Positions 45,627 to 55,757 are shown, counted from the first letter of the stretch. The stretch is 64,000 bases of DNA from Nitritalea halalkaliphila LW7 (GCF_000265075.1 NZ_AJYA01000024.1:62001-126000); one strand, 5' to 3'. Notes: generated from the sequence alone by a model not told the origin. Program-made: numbers and translations.

Positions 45627-48600
45627 ATGAAAATTTTACAGAAGCTAATCCTGTTTTTCTGCTGTGTGGGCGGCCTGCAGGCCCAGGAAATAGGGTATTA
45701 TATGCAGCCAGCACTTCATGGGGAAACGATCGTCTTCGTCTCCGAAGGGGACCTTTGGAAGGTGCCGATCTCCGGCGGTAAGGCCACCCGCCTCACCACG
45801 CATCATGGGGAGGAATTTTCTCCTAAGATTTCGCCTGACGGCAAATTTGTGGCCTACGCTGCATCGTATGAGGGGCCCACAGAGGTCTACATCATTCCCA
45901 TCGATGGGGGACTGCCTAAGCGCATGACCTATGAGCCCTCCGCTTCCGTGCCTACAGCATGGAAGTCAGAGAAGGAGCTGGCTTACACCACCAACCAGTA
46001 CGCCACCTTACCGCGGCTGCAGACCGTGACCGTCCATATCGAGACAGGAGAGCGGCAGGTACTTCCACTGGAAATGGCCGCTGAGGGCAGTTTTTCGGAG
46101 GATGGCACGCAGTATTTTTTCGTTCGCCCGACCTTTCATAATAATGTAACCAAGCGTTACGAGGGGGGCACCGCCCGTCAGGTCTGGGCCTACACGCTAG
46201 GCAGCGCAGAAGCGCAAAAACTGACGCAAAACTATACCGGTGAGGACCATCACCCCACCTTCTACCGGGGCCGCGTCTACTTTTTATCCTCCCGTGATGG
46301 CATCCAAAACATCTGGTCTATGCGTCCGGACGGGGAAGATTTGCGCCAGCACACAAAAGAAAGCAGCTACGATGTGCGGGAATTTTCTCCCCAAGGCGGG
46401 CGCATCGCCTATCGGGTAGGGGCGGATCTGCATGTCCTCGACCTAGCTACGGAACAAAGCGAAACGCTAGCGGTACAGCTGAGCTCGGACTTCGAGCAGA
46501 TGCGGGAAAAGTGGATTAAAAATCCAGAAAGTTATATTACAGGCATTTCCGTGGCGAATGATGGGCAGCACGTGGCCCTCACTGCGCGCGGTAGGAGCTT
46601 TGTACTGCCCACTAAGGAAGGGCGCATCGTCCGCCTCGACCGAAATGATGGGGTGCGCATGCGGGATGCGGTGTTCGCGCCTGACGGTAGAAGCGTCTAC
46701 CTCTTCTCAGATCAGAGCGGGGAGTTCGAAATTCACCAGTATGATAGCCGTGGGCTGGATGCCGGCAAGCAGTTGACGCAGGATGGTAGCACTCTGCGCT
46801 TTAACTTGACGCCTTCGCCTGACGGCAAAAAACTGGCCTATACGGACCTCAACAGGGATTTGTGGATTTTAGAGCTGGCTACGGGCAAGCAGGTGAAAGC
46901 GTCCACGAACAGGGAAGGGGTCAGTGGTGCCATGGCCTGGTCTCCGGACAGCGAGTGGCTGGCCTTTTCGCAGACTGCCTCCAATACCTTTAATCAGATT
47001 TTCGCTTTCGGTTTTTCTTCGGGCAAGCGTATCGCCATGACTAGTGATCGGGCGAATAGCGTCAGCCCACAGTGGAGTCCAGATGGCAGCTGGCTCTACT
47101 TTCTTTCGGATCGGAACTTTCAAACGAAAGTGGGCTCTCCATGGGGTACGCGGCAGCCGGAGCCTTACTGGCATAAGCAAATGAAAATTTACCACATCTC
47201 CCTTACAGAGGGAGCGGTTTCTCCTTTTCATTTCAACCATGAGCTGAAAGCGGAGGACAAAAAGGAGGACAAAAAAGACGAGAAAAAAGCCGACGCTGCC
47301 GTGAAGGTGCGCATCGATGAACAGGGGCTCATGGAGCGCCTTCGTGAGGTGCCCGTTCCTGCCGGAAACTACCGCAGCCTAGTCGTGACCGATAAGGCGT
47401 TGTATTACCTGAATGATCCGAATGATGACGGCAAGACCAACATTACCATGACGGCGATCAGCTCGAAAGTGGAGCCTAAGGTCTTTATCGATAATGTGCG
47501 CCGCTTCGTGCCTTCCGCGAATAACAAGCATCTGCTGGTTACTGTAGGCAGCACTCATCATGTCGTGGAGCTAAAAACCGCTCCGATAAGTAACCTGACC
47601 GAGTACCGCCTGGACCTGAGCAAGTGGAACTTCTCGATCGACCCACGCGAGGACTGGGTGCAGCTGTTCACAGACGCTTGGAGAATGGAGCGGGACTATT
47701 ATTATGATCCAAACATGCACGGTGTGGACTGGGATAAGATGTATGCCAAGTATCTACCACTCGCCAAGCGGGTGACTACGCGTGCGGAGCTTTCTGACGT
47801 GATGGGCGAGTTGATCGGTGAACTAAGCGTCCTACATACGAGTGTGGGCGGTGGCGATCTTCGTCGCGGGCAAGATAACATCAGCATGGGGCTGCTGGGG
47901 GCACGCCTATCTCCGCATGCGGAGCTGGGCGGTTTCCAAGTGGATTACATCTATCAGACGGATCCCGATTATCCGGATGAGCAGTCGCCTTTAGCCCACC
48001 CAGACATCGCGATACCTGTGGGGACCATCATCACCCATGTGGATGGGCAGCCAGTGAAGGGAGCCTATGATTTTAATTATTTCCTTCGAGATAAAGCCGG
48101 TCAGCAGGTACGTCTCTCCCTGCGCAACAGTCAGGGGCAAGCGCTCGGGGACAAGGTGCTCATTCCGATGAATGCCCGCGAAGAGTCCAACTTGCGCTAT
48201 AACGACTGGGAGTACACCCGCAGATTGGAAGTGGAAAAAGCCTCTGATGGGGCATTGGGCTATGTCCATCTGCGTGCCATGGGCGCCAGCGACATCAATC
48301 AGTGGTTCCGCGATTTTTATCCTCAGTTTAAGAAGCAGGGATTGGTGATCGACGTGCGCCATAATAGGGGCGGAAATATCGATAGCTTTATACTGTCGCG
48401 CCTGATGCGGGAGGCCTTTTTCTACTGGAAAAACCGCGAGGGAGAGCCCTACTGGAACATGCAGTACGCTTTCCGTGGACATTTGGTCCTGCTTGTGGAT
48501 GAATTTACGGCCTCGGATGGAGAGGCCTTTGCGGAAGGATTCCGCAGACTGAAGCTAGGCGAAACGATCGGAGCACGTACCTGGGGAGGCGAAGTCTGGC

Positions 48601-48863
48601 TTTCCGGTGCTAATACGCTTTCCGATAACGGGGTAGCCCGCGCACCGATGATGGGCGTGTATGGCGAAGAAGGCGAGTGGTTGATCGAAGGTGTCGGATT
48701 CGTTCCTGACATCGAGGTGATTAACCTGCCGAAGGCGACCTTCGAAGGCAAGGACGCCCAGCTGGAGGCGGCCATCGAACACTTAAAGAAACAGATAGAA
48801 AAGGATCCTAGACCCGTCCCGAACCCACCGGCTTACCCGGATAAGTCGTTTAACAACAACTAA
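45627..48863 (+). CDS. tricorn-like S41 family peptidase
   Basis: 1078 residues. A signal peptide ends at LQAQ. Residues about 20-330 and 330-530 form two WD40/TolB-like beta-propellers (GETIVFVSEGDLWKVPISGG, DGKFVAYAASYEG, SPDGKKLAYTDLNRDLW, SPDSEWLAFSQT). A Lys/Asp/Glu-rich linker follows (KEDKKDEKKAD, about residues 540-555). The core domain then starts (DWVQLFTDAWRMERDYYYDP), with a PDZ domain (GTIITHVDGQPVKGAYDF) and the S41 catalytic part (VIDVRHNRGGNIDSF and DEFTASDGEAFAEGFRRL with the Ser nucleophile). It is a periplasmic or surface protease or oligopeptidase. The frame is intact. Confidence 0.92.
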   Translation: MKILQKLILFFCCVGGLQAQEIGYYMQPALHGETIVFVSEGDLWKVPISGGKATRLTTHHGEEFSPKISPDGKFVAYAASYEGPTEVYIIPIDGGLPKRMTYEPSASVPTAWKSEKELAYTTNQYATLPRLQTVTVHIETGERQVLPLEMAAEGSFSEDGTQYFFVRPTFHNNVTKRYEGGTARQVWAYTLGSAEAQKLTQNYTGEDHHPTFYRGRVYFLSSRDGIQNIWSMRPDGEDLRQHTKESSYDVREFSPQGGRIAYRVGADLHVLDLATEQSETLAVQLSSDFEQMREKWIKNPESYITGISVANDGQHVALTARGRSFVLPTKEGRIVRLDRNDGVRMRDAVFAPDGRSVYLFSDQSGEFEIHQYDSRGLDAGKQLTQDGSTLRFNLTPSPDGKKLAYTDLNRDLWILELATGKQVKASTNREGVSGAMAWSPDSEWLAFSQTASNTFNQIFAFGFSSGKRIAMTSDRANSVSPQWSPDGSWLYFLSDRNFQTKVGSPWGTRQPEPYWHKQMKIYHISLTEGAVSPFHFNHELKAEDKKEDKKDEKKADAAVKVRIDEQGLMERLREVPVPAGNYRSLVVTDKALYYLNDPNDDGKTNITMTAISSKVEPKVFIDNVRRFVPSANNKHLLVTVGSTHHVVELKTAPISNLTEYRLDLSKWNFSIDPREDWVQLFTDAWRMERDYYYDPNMHGVDWDKMYAKYLPLAKRVTTRAELSDVMGELIGELSVLHTSVGGGDLRRGQDNISMGLLGARLSPHAELGGFQVDYIYQTDPDYPDEQSPLAHPDIAIPVGTIITHVDGQPVKGAYDFNYFLRDKAGQQVRLSLRNSQGQALGDKVLIPMNAREESNLRYNDWEYTRRLEVEKASDGALGYVHLRAMGASDINQWFRDFYPQFKKQGLVIDVRHNRGGNIDSFILSRLMREAFFYWKNREGEPYWNMQYAFRGHLVLLVDEFTASDGEAFAEGFRRLKLGETIGARTWGGEVWLSGANTLSDNGVARAPMMGVYGEEGEWLIEGVGFVPDIEVINLPKATFEGKDAQLEAAIEHLKKQIEKDPRPVPNPPAYPDKSFNNN

Positions 48864-48929
48864 GGTTCGTAAGCGTGCCAAGTCTCCATTTCTGGTCTCT
48901 ATTTTAGGGCTGGGGTGGAGATAAAAAAG

Positions 48930-48976
48930 AAGCGGAAAGCAATCCAATCGATTGCCTTCCGCTTTTTATTTTTTTG
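48930..48976 (+). terminator. terminator after tricorn-like protease
   Basis: AAGCGGAAAGCAAT (48930-48943) pairs with ATTGCCTTCCGCTT (48951-48964) with one mismatch, followed by TTTATTTTTTT. It lies between converging genes and is likely the main stop for the plus-strand gene. Confidence 0.85.
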
Positions 48977-49042
48977 GCCCGTGGGGCAAAAGCCTCTGTT
49001 TAGGCTATTTTCCTGTGTAGGGCACTCTCTTCGCTTTATCGC

Positions 49043-49714
49043 TTAGGCGTTTACCCCTGTGATGGGGAGGCGCACCCGAATTTTCTCCCAAGAGAGGACG
49101 AGAAAGCCTTCCGTGTCGGAGACTGTTTCGATTTCGTAGGTGAGACGCTGCACGGGCTCCTCCAAAATTTCTGGGTTTACCACGAGGCGGATGATATCTT
49201 CTCCTTCAAAATACTCTTCTGCCAGGTGCATGTCGTAGGCCTCATTTAGGATGAGTACCCATTCCTCTTTACCGGGAACGGTGAAAAAGCCATACATTCC
49301 GGGCTCCACTTTTTTGCCATTAATGGAAACAGGGGCAGAGAAGGATACTGCTGTGGCCCAGTGGGAGCCGCTCACCCATACCTGATCGTAGGAAACTAAG
49401 CCATTCCAAATGGTACGTCCCCGCACACCTGGAGAGCCATAGTTGACGGTAATCAAGCTCTTGCCGATCGTGCCAGTCGCTTCGCGGCGGGCGCTTCCCT
49501 TAAAGGTGTCTTCCAGCAGGCCCGCGTTTACCGAGTCTGCATAGGCCACTTTTTCTAAGAGATGCTCTTCTTCCAGACGGCTAAGCGCTGAAGTTTCAGC
49601 GGGGCTTTCTTCCGCTTCGGATTCGCTAGCTTTTTCACCGGAACAGGCGAAGAGTCCAGCGGCCAGTAGGCAGGCCCAAGCAGAATTTCTGAGTAGATTG
49701 CGTTTGTGTTTCAT
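49043..49714 (-). CDS. DUF2911 family lipoprotein
   Basis: 223 residues. The N-terminus is a lipoprotein signal with lipobox LFAC, then an acidic Ser/Glu-rich tether (EKASESEAEESPAETS). The DUF2911 domain covers about residues 70-220. Recognisable blocks are ITVNYGSPGVRGRTIWNGLVSYDQVWVSGSHWATAVSFS, VEPGMYGFFTVPGKEEWVLILN and LTYEIETVSDTEGFLVLSWE. The family is common in Bacteroidota and of unknown function. It lies 9 bases downstream of fabI on the same strand. Confidence 0.9.
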   Translation of the reverse strand: MKHKRNLLRNSAWACLLAAGLFACSGEKASESEAEESPAETSALSRLEEEHLLEKVAYADSVNAGLLEDTFKGSARREATGTIGKSLITVNYGSPGVRGRTIWNGLVSYDQVWVSGSHWATAVSFSAPVSINGKKVEPGMYGFFTVPGKEEWVLILNEAYDMHLAEEYFEGEDIIRLVVNPEILEEPVQRLTYEIETVSDTEGFLVLSWEKIRVRLPITGVNA

Positions 49715-49723
49715 CGTTATCGC

Positions 49724-50539
49724 TTATTTAGTGCCGAAGGCTTCCATGATTTCTTCGGAAATACCCGTGTGGGAGTAGCCGCCATCGTGGAAGAGGTTCT
49801 GCATGGTCACCATGCGTGTGAAGTCAGAGAATAAGGTGATGATGTACTCAGCGCAAGCCTCAGCGGAAGCGTTTCCGAGTGGCGAAATTTGGTCTGCGAA
49901 GTTAAAGAAGCTATCAAAACCGCCGATTCCTGTGCCCGCTGTTGTTTTAGTAGGAGACTGCGAGATGGTATTTACACGGACTTTTTTGGCTTTTCCAAAG
50001 CGATAGCCATAGCCACGAGCGATGCTTTCGAGGAGGGCCTTCGCGTCTGCCATATCCGTGTAGAAAGGGTACACCCGCTGAGCGGCGATGTAGGAAAGCC
50101 CTACGATGGAGCCCCAGGTTTTCATGACATCCATCTTTTCTGCCACCTGCATCATCTTGTGAAAGGAGATCGCCGAGACATCATAGGACTTCATCGCCCA
50201 GTCATAGTTGAGGTCACCATAGGAGCGACCTTTCCGGATGTTAGGCGACATCCCGATGGAGTGGAGGATAAAGTCGAAATCCCCTCCTAAATATGCTTTG
50301 GCTTCCGCATACAATTTCTCTATGTCTGCTAAGGAAGTGGCGTCAGCAGGGATGACGATGGTTTCGCACTGCTCGGCCAAGGTCTGAATGGAGCCCATAC
50401 GCATGGCGATCGGCGCATTCGTCAGCACAAAGCGCGCGCCTTGTTCTTTCGCTTTCAGTGCCGTTTTCCAGGCGATGGAGTTCTCATCTAATGCACCCGT
50501 GATGATGCCTATCTTTCCTTCAAGTAGTTTTTCTGCCAT
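49724..50539 (-). CDS. fabI: enoyl-[acyl-carrier-protein] reductase
   Basis: 271 residues. A short-chain dehydrogenase-type enzyme that does the last reduction of each fatty acid elongation cycle. GKIGIITGALDENSIAW is the FabI NAD-binding loop (G-x5-S/N-I-A/G-x). DFILHSIGMSPN is read as FDFILHSIGMSPNIRKG. GLSYIAAQRVYPFYTDMADAKALLES carries the Y-x6-7-x-M-x3-K catalytic pattern, and RVNTISQSPTKTTAGTGIGGF the substrate loop. It is the likely target of triclosan-type inhibitors if present. Confidence 0.94.
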   Translation of the reverse strand: MAEKLLEGKIGIITGALDENSIAWKTALKAKEQGARFVLTNAPIAMRMGSIQTLAEQCETIVIPADATSLADIEKLYAEAKAYLGGDFDFILHSIGMSPNIRKGRSYGDLNYDWAMKSYDVSAISFHKMMQVAEKMDVMKTWGSIVGLSYIAAQRVYPFYTDMADAKALLESIARGYGYRFGKAKKVRVNTISQSPTKTTAGTGIGGFDSFFNFADQISPLGNASAEACAEYIITLFSDFTRMVTMQNLFHDGGYSHTGISEEIMEAFGTK

Positions 50540-50644
50540 TTTATTTCTTGGTTACATGCAAGCTAAACCGTAAAATTACAGCAATTCAGCCTATAAACAA
50601 GTGCCGAGTTCCTGCTTTTTGTCCCGTGTAGGGGTTTTTGGCCC

Positions 50645-52294
50645 TCAGGCCAAAAGGGAACGGGCACTCTCTAAGGCCGCAGCTGGGGGCTGATCCCCTG
50701 CGATCATCTTCGCCAGCTCTAAAACGCGCTCCTCGCCAGTCAGCTCGCGCATTTTGCTGACGGTTTTTTCGGCGCTGTGGTCTTTGTACACGAAATAATG
50801 ACGTTCGCCCTTGGCCGCCACCTGCGGCAGGTGAGAAATACAGATCACCTGATGCTTCCGCGCGATGTCTTGCATCATTAGCACCATCTTCAGCGCCACT
50901 TCCCCGGAAATCCCCGTGTCGATCTCATCAAAGATAAGCGTCGGCATGGCGATCTTATCGGCCATCAAATACTTGATCGCAAAGATTAGGCGTGAAAACT
51001 CCCCTCCAGAGGCTACCTGCCGAAGCGGCTGCAGCGCCACTCCCTTGTTGGCTGAGAAAAGCAGCTCCACCTCATCGGTGCCTGCAGGTCCTGGAGCGAT
51101 GGGGCTGTGGGCGATGCGTACCTGGGCGTTTTCCATACCCAGCTGCCGGACTAATCCTGCCAGCGCCTCGCTGAAGGGGGCGAAAAACGCTTGACGTTGC
51201 TCCGAAAGGGCAGCAGCAGCTTTAGTTAATTCTTTTTCTAAGGAGGCCACCTCCTCGGCCACCGCCTCCAGCTGCTCGTCGAGCTGGTCGGTTTCGATGA
51301 CCTTTTCGGCTAAGTCGGCGGCGAGCGCTAAAAGCTCCTCCACGCTGTCTACGCCATGCTTTTGCTGCAACTGAAACAGTCGGCTGAGGCGCTCCTGCAG
51401 CTGGCTGAGGCGCTCCTCGTCCACTTCCACACGCGCATCCTCCTCGTAGAGGCCGTCCATTATGTCTTTTATTTCGATCAGGCAGCTTTCAAAACGCTGC
51501 TGATAACTTGCAAAATGCTCACTAAAGCGCGCCAGCTGCCCCAGCGTTTGCTTTGTGGCGTCCAGTTGGTCGGAGAGGCCTACCTCTTCCTGCTCGAAGC
51601 GCTGGACCACTTCCTGAATGCGGGACTTGATGTCTTCGGCATGCGTCAGGAGCTCTTGTTCCTGCTCCAGCTCTGCCTGCTCACCTGCCTTCAGCTGTAG
51701 CGCTTCGATCTCTTCCAGTTGGAAGCGGTTATAATCGGCTTCCTTACGTAGTGCTAAGGCCCGCTCCTGCAGCTCTTTTTGTCGCTTTTGAGCTTTTCGG
51801 TAGGCACGGTAGCTGTTTTGGTAAGCGGCTAAAAGGGTATGGCTGCTGCTAAAGGCATCGATGAGCGCCAACTGATACTCGCCATTCGCGAGCTGCAGCG
51901 TGTCGTGCTGGGAGTGAATGTCCATCAGCGCGGCTCCTAGCTTTTTCAGGTGCTCGAGCCGCACAGGCGTATCGTTGATGAAGGCACGGGATTTTCCAGT
52001 GGCACTTATTTCCCTGCGGATGATGCAGGTACTCTCATAGTCCAGCTCTTCCTCTGTAAAAAAAGGCTGCAGCCCGTAGGCCGCGATCTCAAAAAAACCT
52101 TCGATCACACATTTTTGGGTACTGTCGTAGAGCACCTTGCTGTCGGCACGATTTCCCAGCAGCAAGCCGAGCGCGCCCAGCATAATGGATTTCCCAGCAC
52201 CTGTCTCTCCTGTGATCATGTTCAGGCCCGGGTGTGGACTCAATTGTAAGCCCTGAATAAGGGCATAATTTTTAATCGTAAGTGATTTCAGCAT
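50645..52294 (-). CDS. recN: DNA repair protein RecN
   Basis: 549 residues, an SMC-like ATPase in double-strand break repair. The N-terminal LKSLTIKNYALIQGLQLSPH and GLNMITGETGAGKSIMLGALGLLLG contain Walker A. A long coiled coil with many Glu, Gln and Leu occupies about residues 150-370. The C-terminal head has ASGGEFSRLIFAIKYLM (signature), TLIFDEIDTGISGEVALKM (Walker B) and QVICISHLPQVAAKGERHYFVYK. It ends 10 bases after the DUF4835 gene's stop in the minus-strand unit omega-coaBC-DUF4835-recN. Confidence 0.94.
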   Translation of the reverse strand: MLKSLTIKNYALIQGLQLSPHPGLNMITGETGAGKSIMLGALGLLLGNRADSKVLYDSTQKCVIEGFFEIAAYGLQPFFTEEELDYESTCIIRREISATGKSRAFINDTPVRLEHLKKLGAALMDIHSQHDTLQLANGEYQLALIDAFSSSHTLLAAYQNSYRAYRKAQKRQKELQERALALRKEADYNRFQLEEIEALQLKAGEQAELEQEQELLTHAEDIKSRIQEVVQRFEQEEVGLSDQLDATKQTLGQLARFSEHFASYQQRFESCLIEIKDIMDGLYEEDARVEVDEERLSQLQERLSRLFQLQQKHGVDSVEELLALAADLAEKVIETDQLDEQLEAVAEEVASLEKELTKAAAALSEQRQAFFAPFSEALAGLVRQLGMENAQVRIAHSPIAPGPAGTDEVELLFSANKGVALQPLRQVASGGEFSRLIFAIKYLMADKIAMPTLIFDEIDTGISGEVALKMVLMMQDIARKHQVICISHLPQVAAKGERHYFVYKDHSAEKTVSKMRELTGEERVLELAKMIAGDQPPAAALESARSLLA

Positions 52295-52304
52295 GGTGAC
52301 CGCA

Positions 52305-53222
52305 TCAACCTTTTAAGAGTTCATTGTACCGTTTGGCATTATTGGGATCTACGCGCAAGAGGGCTTTTACAGCTTCTGCGCGGATTTCAGGAGAGGCGAG
52401 GCGAAAAATTTTTGCGATTTCTTCTCCTTTAGCGTCCATAAATGCGATGGTAAAGATACTATTTGGCTGGGCATCATTCGCATCTGCCACCTTTTTTATT
52501 GCCTCCAACATGTTTATAAACGCTTCTTCCTGCCGTGTGCCCAGCAGGTCCATGCCACGGCGGTGGTACAGGTAAAGCGCCTCCCGAATAGGGCCATAGA
52601 CGGAGGAGATGTAAATATCATTGGTTAGCCAGTAGCGATTACGCCGGTCGGACCCACTTGCCCCCCAGCCCGCGCGGTTAGACTGCTGCGCATTATTCAC
52701 GATATTATTCGCGATCTCGAAGTAGGGATCTCCGCCCCTCAGGGCAAAGGTGTCAGCATCTAACCCGAGGATGATATAGGCATAATAGGAAAGTAGACTG
52801 CTGATATTATTGAGGAAGGAAAAACGATTAAACTCCAGCGGCTGGTTTTGGAGGTACTCAAAGGACCAGTTGCGGTCGATAAAATTCAGGTACATGCTTT
52901 CATAGTTGGTGCCATGCACGGGACGGACGGCCTGAATTTGTACGGTGGCATTATAAAAACCCACCTGGGGCATGTCATTAATGGTAATCAAAACATTGCC
53001 TTTGATGCGCTCGTGGGGGAGGAAATCCTCGTTGGTCCAGTTTCTATTGTTTAGAAACTGCTCGAACGTCACCTTCATGTCTTCGAAGACCTCTTTTTCT
53101 TGGGTACGTGCGCGCTCTGAATTGATGATGACCTGGAGATTAAGCTCCTGGGCCACGAGCGTCAGGGGAAGTCCCCCACCGAGGAAGAAACATAAAAAGA
53201 GGATGTGCTGCCAGTACTTCAT
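52305..53222 (-). CDS. DUF4835 family exported protein
   Basis: 305 residues from the ATG at 53222 (MKYWQHILFLCFFLGGGLPL), which gives a signal peptide ending at LVAQ. The mature start ELNLQVIINSERARTQEKEVFEDMK is the family hallmark. FEYLQNQPLEFNRFSFLNNISSLLSYYAYIILGLDADTFALRGGDPYF and GWGASGSDRRNRYWLTNDI are other conserved blocks. Function is unknown. In many Bacteroidota it lies between coaBC and recN, exactly as here. Probably an envelope protein. Confidence 0.9.
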   Translation of the reverse strand: MKYWQHILFLCFFLGGGLPLTLVAQELNLQVIINSERARTQEKEVFEDMKVTFEQFLNNRNWTNEDFLPHERIKGNVLITINDMPQVGFYNATVQIQAVRPVHGTNYESMYLNFIDRNWSFEYLQNQPLEFNRFSFLNNISSLLSYYAYIILGLDADTFALRGGDPYFEIANNIVNNAQQSNRAGWGASGSDRRNRYWLTNDIYISSVYGPIREALYLYHRRGMDLLGTRQEEAFINMLEAIKKVADANDAQPNSIFTIAFMDAKGEEIAKIFRLASPEIRAEAVKALLRVDPNNAKRYNELLKG

Positions 53223-53235
53223 GGGTGCAGGTGGA

Positions 53236-54462
53236 TTAATTCGTCCTTTTCTCTTCCAAAACGCTTTCAAGCTCCTCTAAGATACGGAAGGCGATTTCTT
53301 TTTTAGGTGCCAGCCCTGTGCTTCCTCTTTGGCCGGAGGCCGAAAAGAACTGCACGCTATTCGTGTCGTGCTGGAAAGCAGCGCCTTCTTCTTTCGGGGA
53401 GTTCAGCACCACGAGGTCGAAGTTTTTTTTCTCGAGCTTCTCCTGTGCATGGGCGGGGCCATTTTCGGTTTCGAGTGCAAAGCCTACGTGCCACTGTCCT
53501 GCCTTTTTCGAAGCGCCCAGATGAGCGGCGATCATCGACCGTTTTGGCTAGTGTCAGCTGCAGCGTTTCGCCCTGTTTTTTGATTTTCTCTGCGGCGGCC
53601 TCCACAGGTGCGTAATCGGCTACTGCGGCGGTAAAAATACTTCCCTGCATGTCGGGATGCAGACGGTTGGCTTTCGCAAACATCTCGGCAGCGCTACTTA
53701 CTGGGTACACATGGAGCCGCGGATGTGGGGAGGGCATTACGGCGCCTTTGCCGATGACGGCATGGACTTCGGCTCCTTTTGTGAGGAGGGCCTCAGCGAG
53801 TGCTGCACCCATTTTTCCGGAGGAGTGATTGGAAATATACCGCACGGGGTCGATGGCTTCTTGTGTGGGGCCAGAGGTAAGTAATACCTTTTGCCCAGAA
53901 AGGAAGCTAGCAGTTTGTGTCTGAAAAAAGTTTTGGATATGACGCAGAATATCTTCTGGCTCCATGAGTCGCCCGGGCCGCTGAGTCCGCTAGCCAGCTC
54001 TCCGGAGGCTGCTTCCAGCAGGATATTGCCATAGCTACGCACCGTATCCATATTACGCTGCACAGCAGGGTGGGCATACATATCCAGATCCATGGCGGGG
54101 GCGATCATCACGGGACACTTAGCTGAGAGATAGGTGGCCGTAAGTAGATTATCGGTAGCCCCATTCGCGAGCTTGGATAGCGTATGGGCACTGCAGGGGG
54201 CGATCAGCATCAGGTCTGCCCAGAGGCCGAGATCCACATGATTGGTCCACTGGCCGGTGTCACGCTGAAAAAAATGATGGTAAACAGGCCGCTTGGAAAG
54301 GGTAGCCAGCGTGAGTGGGGTGATAAAGTCAAGAGCAGCTGTGGTCATGATGACCTGCACAGCTGCTCCCTCTTTTATCAATAAACGTGTAAGAAAAGCC
54401 GCTTTATACGCAGCTATGCCCCCAGTTACTCCCAGGAGAATACGTTTACCGGTTAATAGCAT
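53236..54462 (-). CDS. coaBC: bifunctional phosphopantothenoylcysteine decarboxylase / synthetase (two frameshifts)
   Basis: About 400 residues over the joined reading. The N-terminal CoaC flavoprotein domain has LLGVTGGIAAYKAAFLTRLL, DLMLIAPCSAHTLSKLANGATDNLL and PVMIAPAMDLDMYAHPAVQRN. The CoaB domain has QKVLLTSGPTQEAIDPVRYISNHSSGKMGAALAEAL, FTAAVADYAPV and the C-terminal NFDLVVLNSPKEEG. One base is lost near 53970 (restores GPGRLMEPEDILRH). A second shift of opposite net sign lies near 53533-53538, before MIAAHLGASKK. The enzyme makes 4'-phosphopantetheine for coenzyme A. It lies 1 base from the omega gene. Confidence 0.92.
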
Positions 54463-54463
54463 A

Positions 54464-54784
54464 TTAGAAACTCTCTTCGGTATTTCCTTCCGGCTTACGG
54501 AAAAACACCTTCTTCTCTAAGAACTCTTCCATCGCGATGGTAGAAGGCTTCGGCATTTTCTCGTAAAACTTAGAGATTTCGATTTGTTCCTTGTTTTCAA
54601 AAACCTCTTCTAAGTTGTCTACAGAAGAAGCAAACTCGGAAAGCTTGTTCGTCAACTCTTCTTTCTGAGCGGTCGAGATCTGGCGCGCACGCTGACCGAT
54701 CACGTAGATAGATTCGTACACATTACCGGTCTGCTCAGAAATCTTAGACAAGTTTCTGGTAACAATAGATGGATTGATCGCCAT
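54464..54784 (-). CDS. rpoZ: DNA-directed RNA polymerase omega-like subunit
   Basis: 106 residues. The motif YESIYVIGQRARQIS matches the omega pattern (V-x2-A-x2-R-A-R-Q-I) and sits in the Bacteroidota-type omega relative with an extended acidic C-terminus (KPSTIAMEEFLEKKVFFRKP). Its place directly before coaBC on the same strand is the usual one. It helps assemble RNA polymerase. Confidence 0.85.
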   Translation of the reverse strand: MAINPSIVTRNLSKISEQTGNVYESIYVIGQRARQISTAQKEELTNKLSEFASSVDNLEEVFENKEQIEISKFYEKMPKPSTIAMEEFLEKKVFFRKPEGNTEESF

Positions 54785-54792
54785 AATATAGA

Positions 54793-55749
54793 TTAATTGT
54801 TATTTATAGTTTCTGGTATAACTGCGCGAACGGGAGCCTCACTCGGGTCTGCCACTTCGCTGGCCTCATTTTTCTTACGCTCCTCCTCGATTTTAGCCAT
54901 GCGCTCATCATACTCTTTTTTGAGCTTGGCATGCGCGATTAGCTCCGCTTGGGTTTTCTTTTCTAAATTTTCCACCTTTCCGATAAAGGGGCTACTCGGA
55001 TAGCGGCGCTTAAAATTACCCGCGAAATCCAAAGCATCGTTCAGGCGCTGCTCTTTTTTATCGAAACGGCTACGCTCTGCATAGTTGTAGGCCACATCTA
55101 CAAGTTTGTAGGCTAGTTCCTCATTATACTTGCTGTCAGGATAATTTTTAGCGAAGTTTTGGAACTGTATAATACACGCACGGTAGAATTCCCCAGGAAA
55201 CAATCCTTCTGTCAGGCGCAAGTAAAGCGAAGCTTCTTGGTAAGCTTTTTCCTCGAAACGACGCTGTAACTCGTCGATCATCGTGGTGGCACGCTCGAAG
55301 GAATCAGATTCCGGGAAGCGGGAAAGGAAAAGCTGAATGGCATTTACCGCATCGCGGCTACTGCGCTGATCCAAGTTGTAATCCGGTGCATCTAAGTACA
55401 GCGAATAAGCATTCATAAAGAGCGCTTCCTCTGCGAAAGGGCTGCGGTTATAGGTTTGATAAAAGGTCTGGAAATACCCTGCAGATTCGATGTAGCGCTT
55501 CATGCGAAAATGCGCATAGGCATAGTTGAAATCTGCAATTTCCGCTTTCTCGGATCCCCGAATGATAGGTAACACCTTGTCGTACAGGATGATGGCCTTA
55601 TTCCACTCGCCTTTTTCGTAGTACATGTTGGCAGCATCATACAGCACCTCCCAGTCCGAACTTTTCTCTAGTTTGTAAAACTGTCCACAGGAGGCGAGAA
55701 AACCTACGGTAAACAAAATCAGGGTAATATGGCGTACGCTTTTCATCAT
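54793..55749 (-). CDS. bamD: BamD, outer membrane protein assembly lipoprotein
   Basis: 318 residues. The signal peptide has lipobox LASC. TPR-like helices fill the body: SDWEVLYDAANMYYEKGEWNKAIILYDKVLP, SEKAEIADFNYAYAHFRMKRYIESAGYFQTFYQTYNRSPFAEEALFMNAYSLY and ELAYKLVDVAYNYAERS. The C-terminus is charged (ERKKNEASEVADPSEA). It is part of the BAM complex that inserts beta-barrel proteins. There are two adjacent ATGs (55749 and 55746); the first is used here. It heads the run bamD-rpoZ-coaBC-DUF4835-recN. Confidence 0.9.
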   Translation of the reverse strand: MMKSVRHITLILFTVGFLASCGQFYKLEKSSDWEVLYDAANMYYEKGEWNKAIILYDKVLPIIRGSEKAEIADFNYAYAHFRMKRYIESAGYFQTFYQTYNRSPFAEEALFMNAYSLYLDAPDYNLDQRSSRDAVNAIQLFLSRFPESDSFERATTMIDELQRRFEEKAYQEASLYLRLTEGLFPGEFYRACIIQFQNFAKNYPDSKYNEELAYKLVDVAYNYAERSRFDKKEQRLNDALDFAGNFKRRYPSSPFIGKVENLEKKTQAELIAHAKLKKEYDERMAKIEEERKKNEASEVADPSEAPVRAVIPETINNN

Positions 55750-55757
55750 AAGAACCG

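Noticed and set aside
50636-50655. Hairpin TTTTGGCC-CTCA-GGCCAAAA at the recN stop
   Set aside because: A perfect short stem, but on the minus strand it is followed by CCCC rather than Ts and it includes coding sequence, so a terminator call is not supported.
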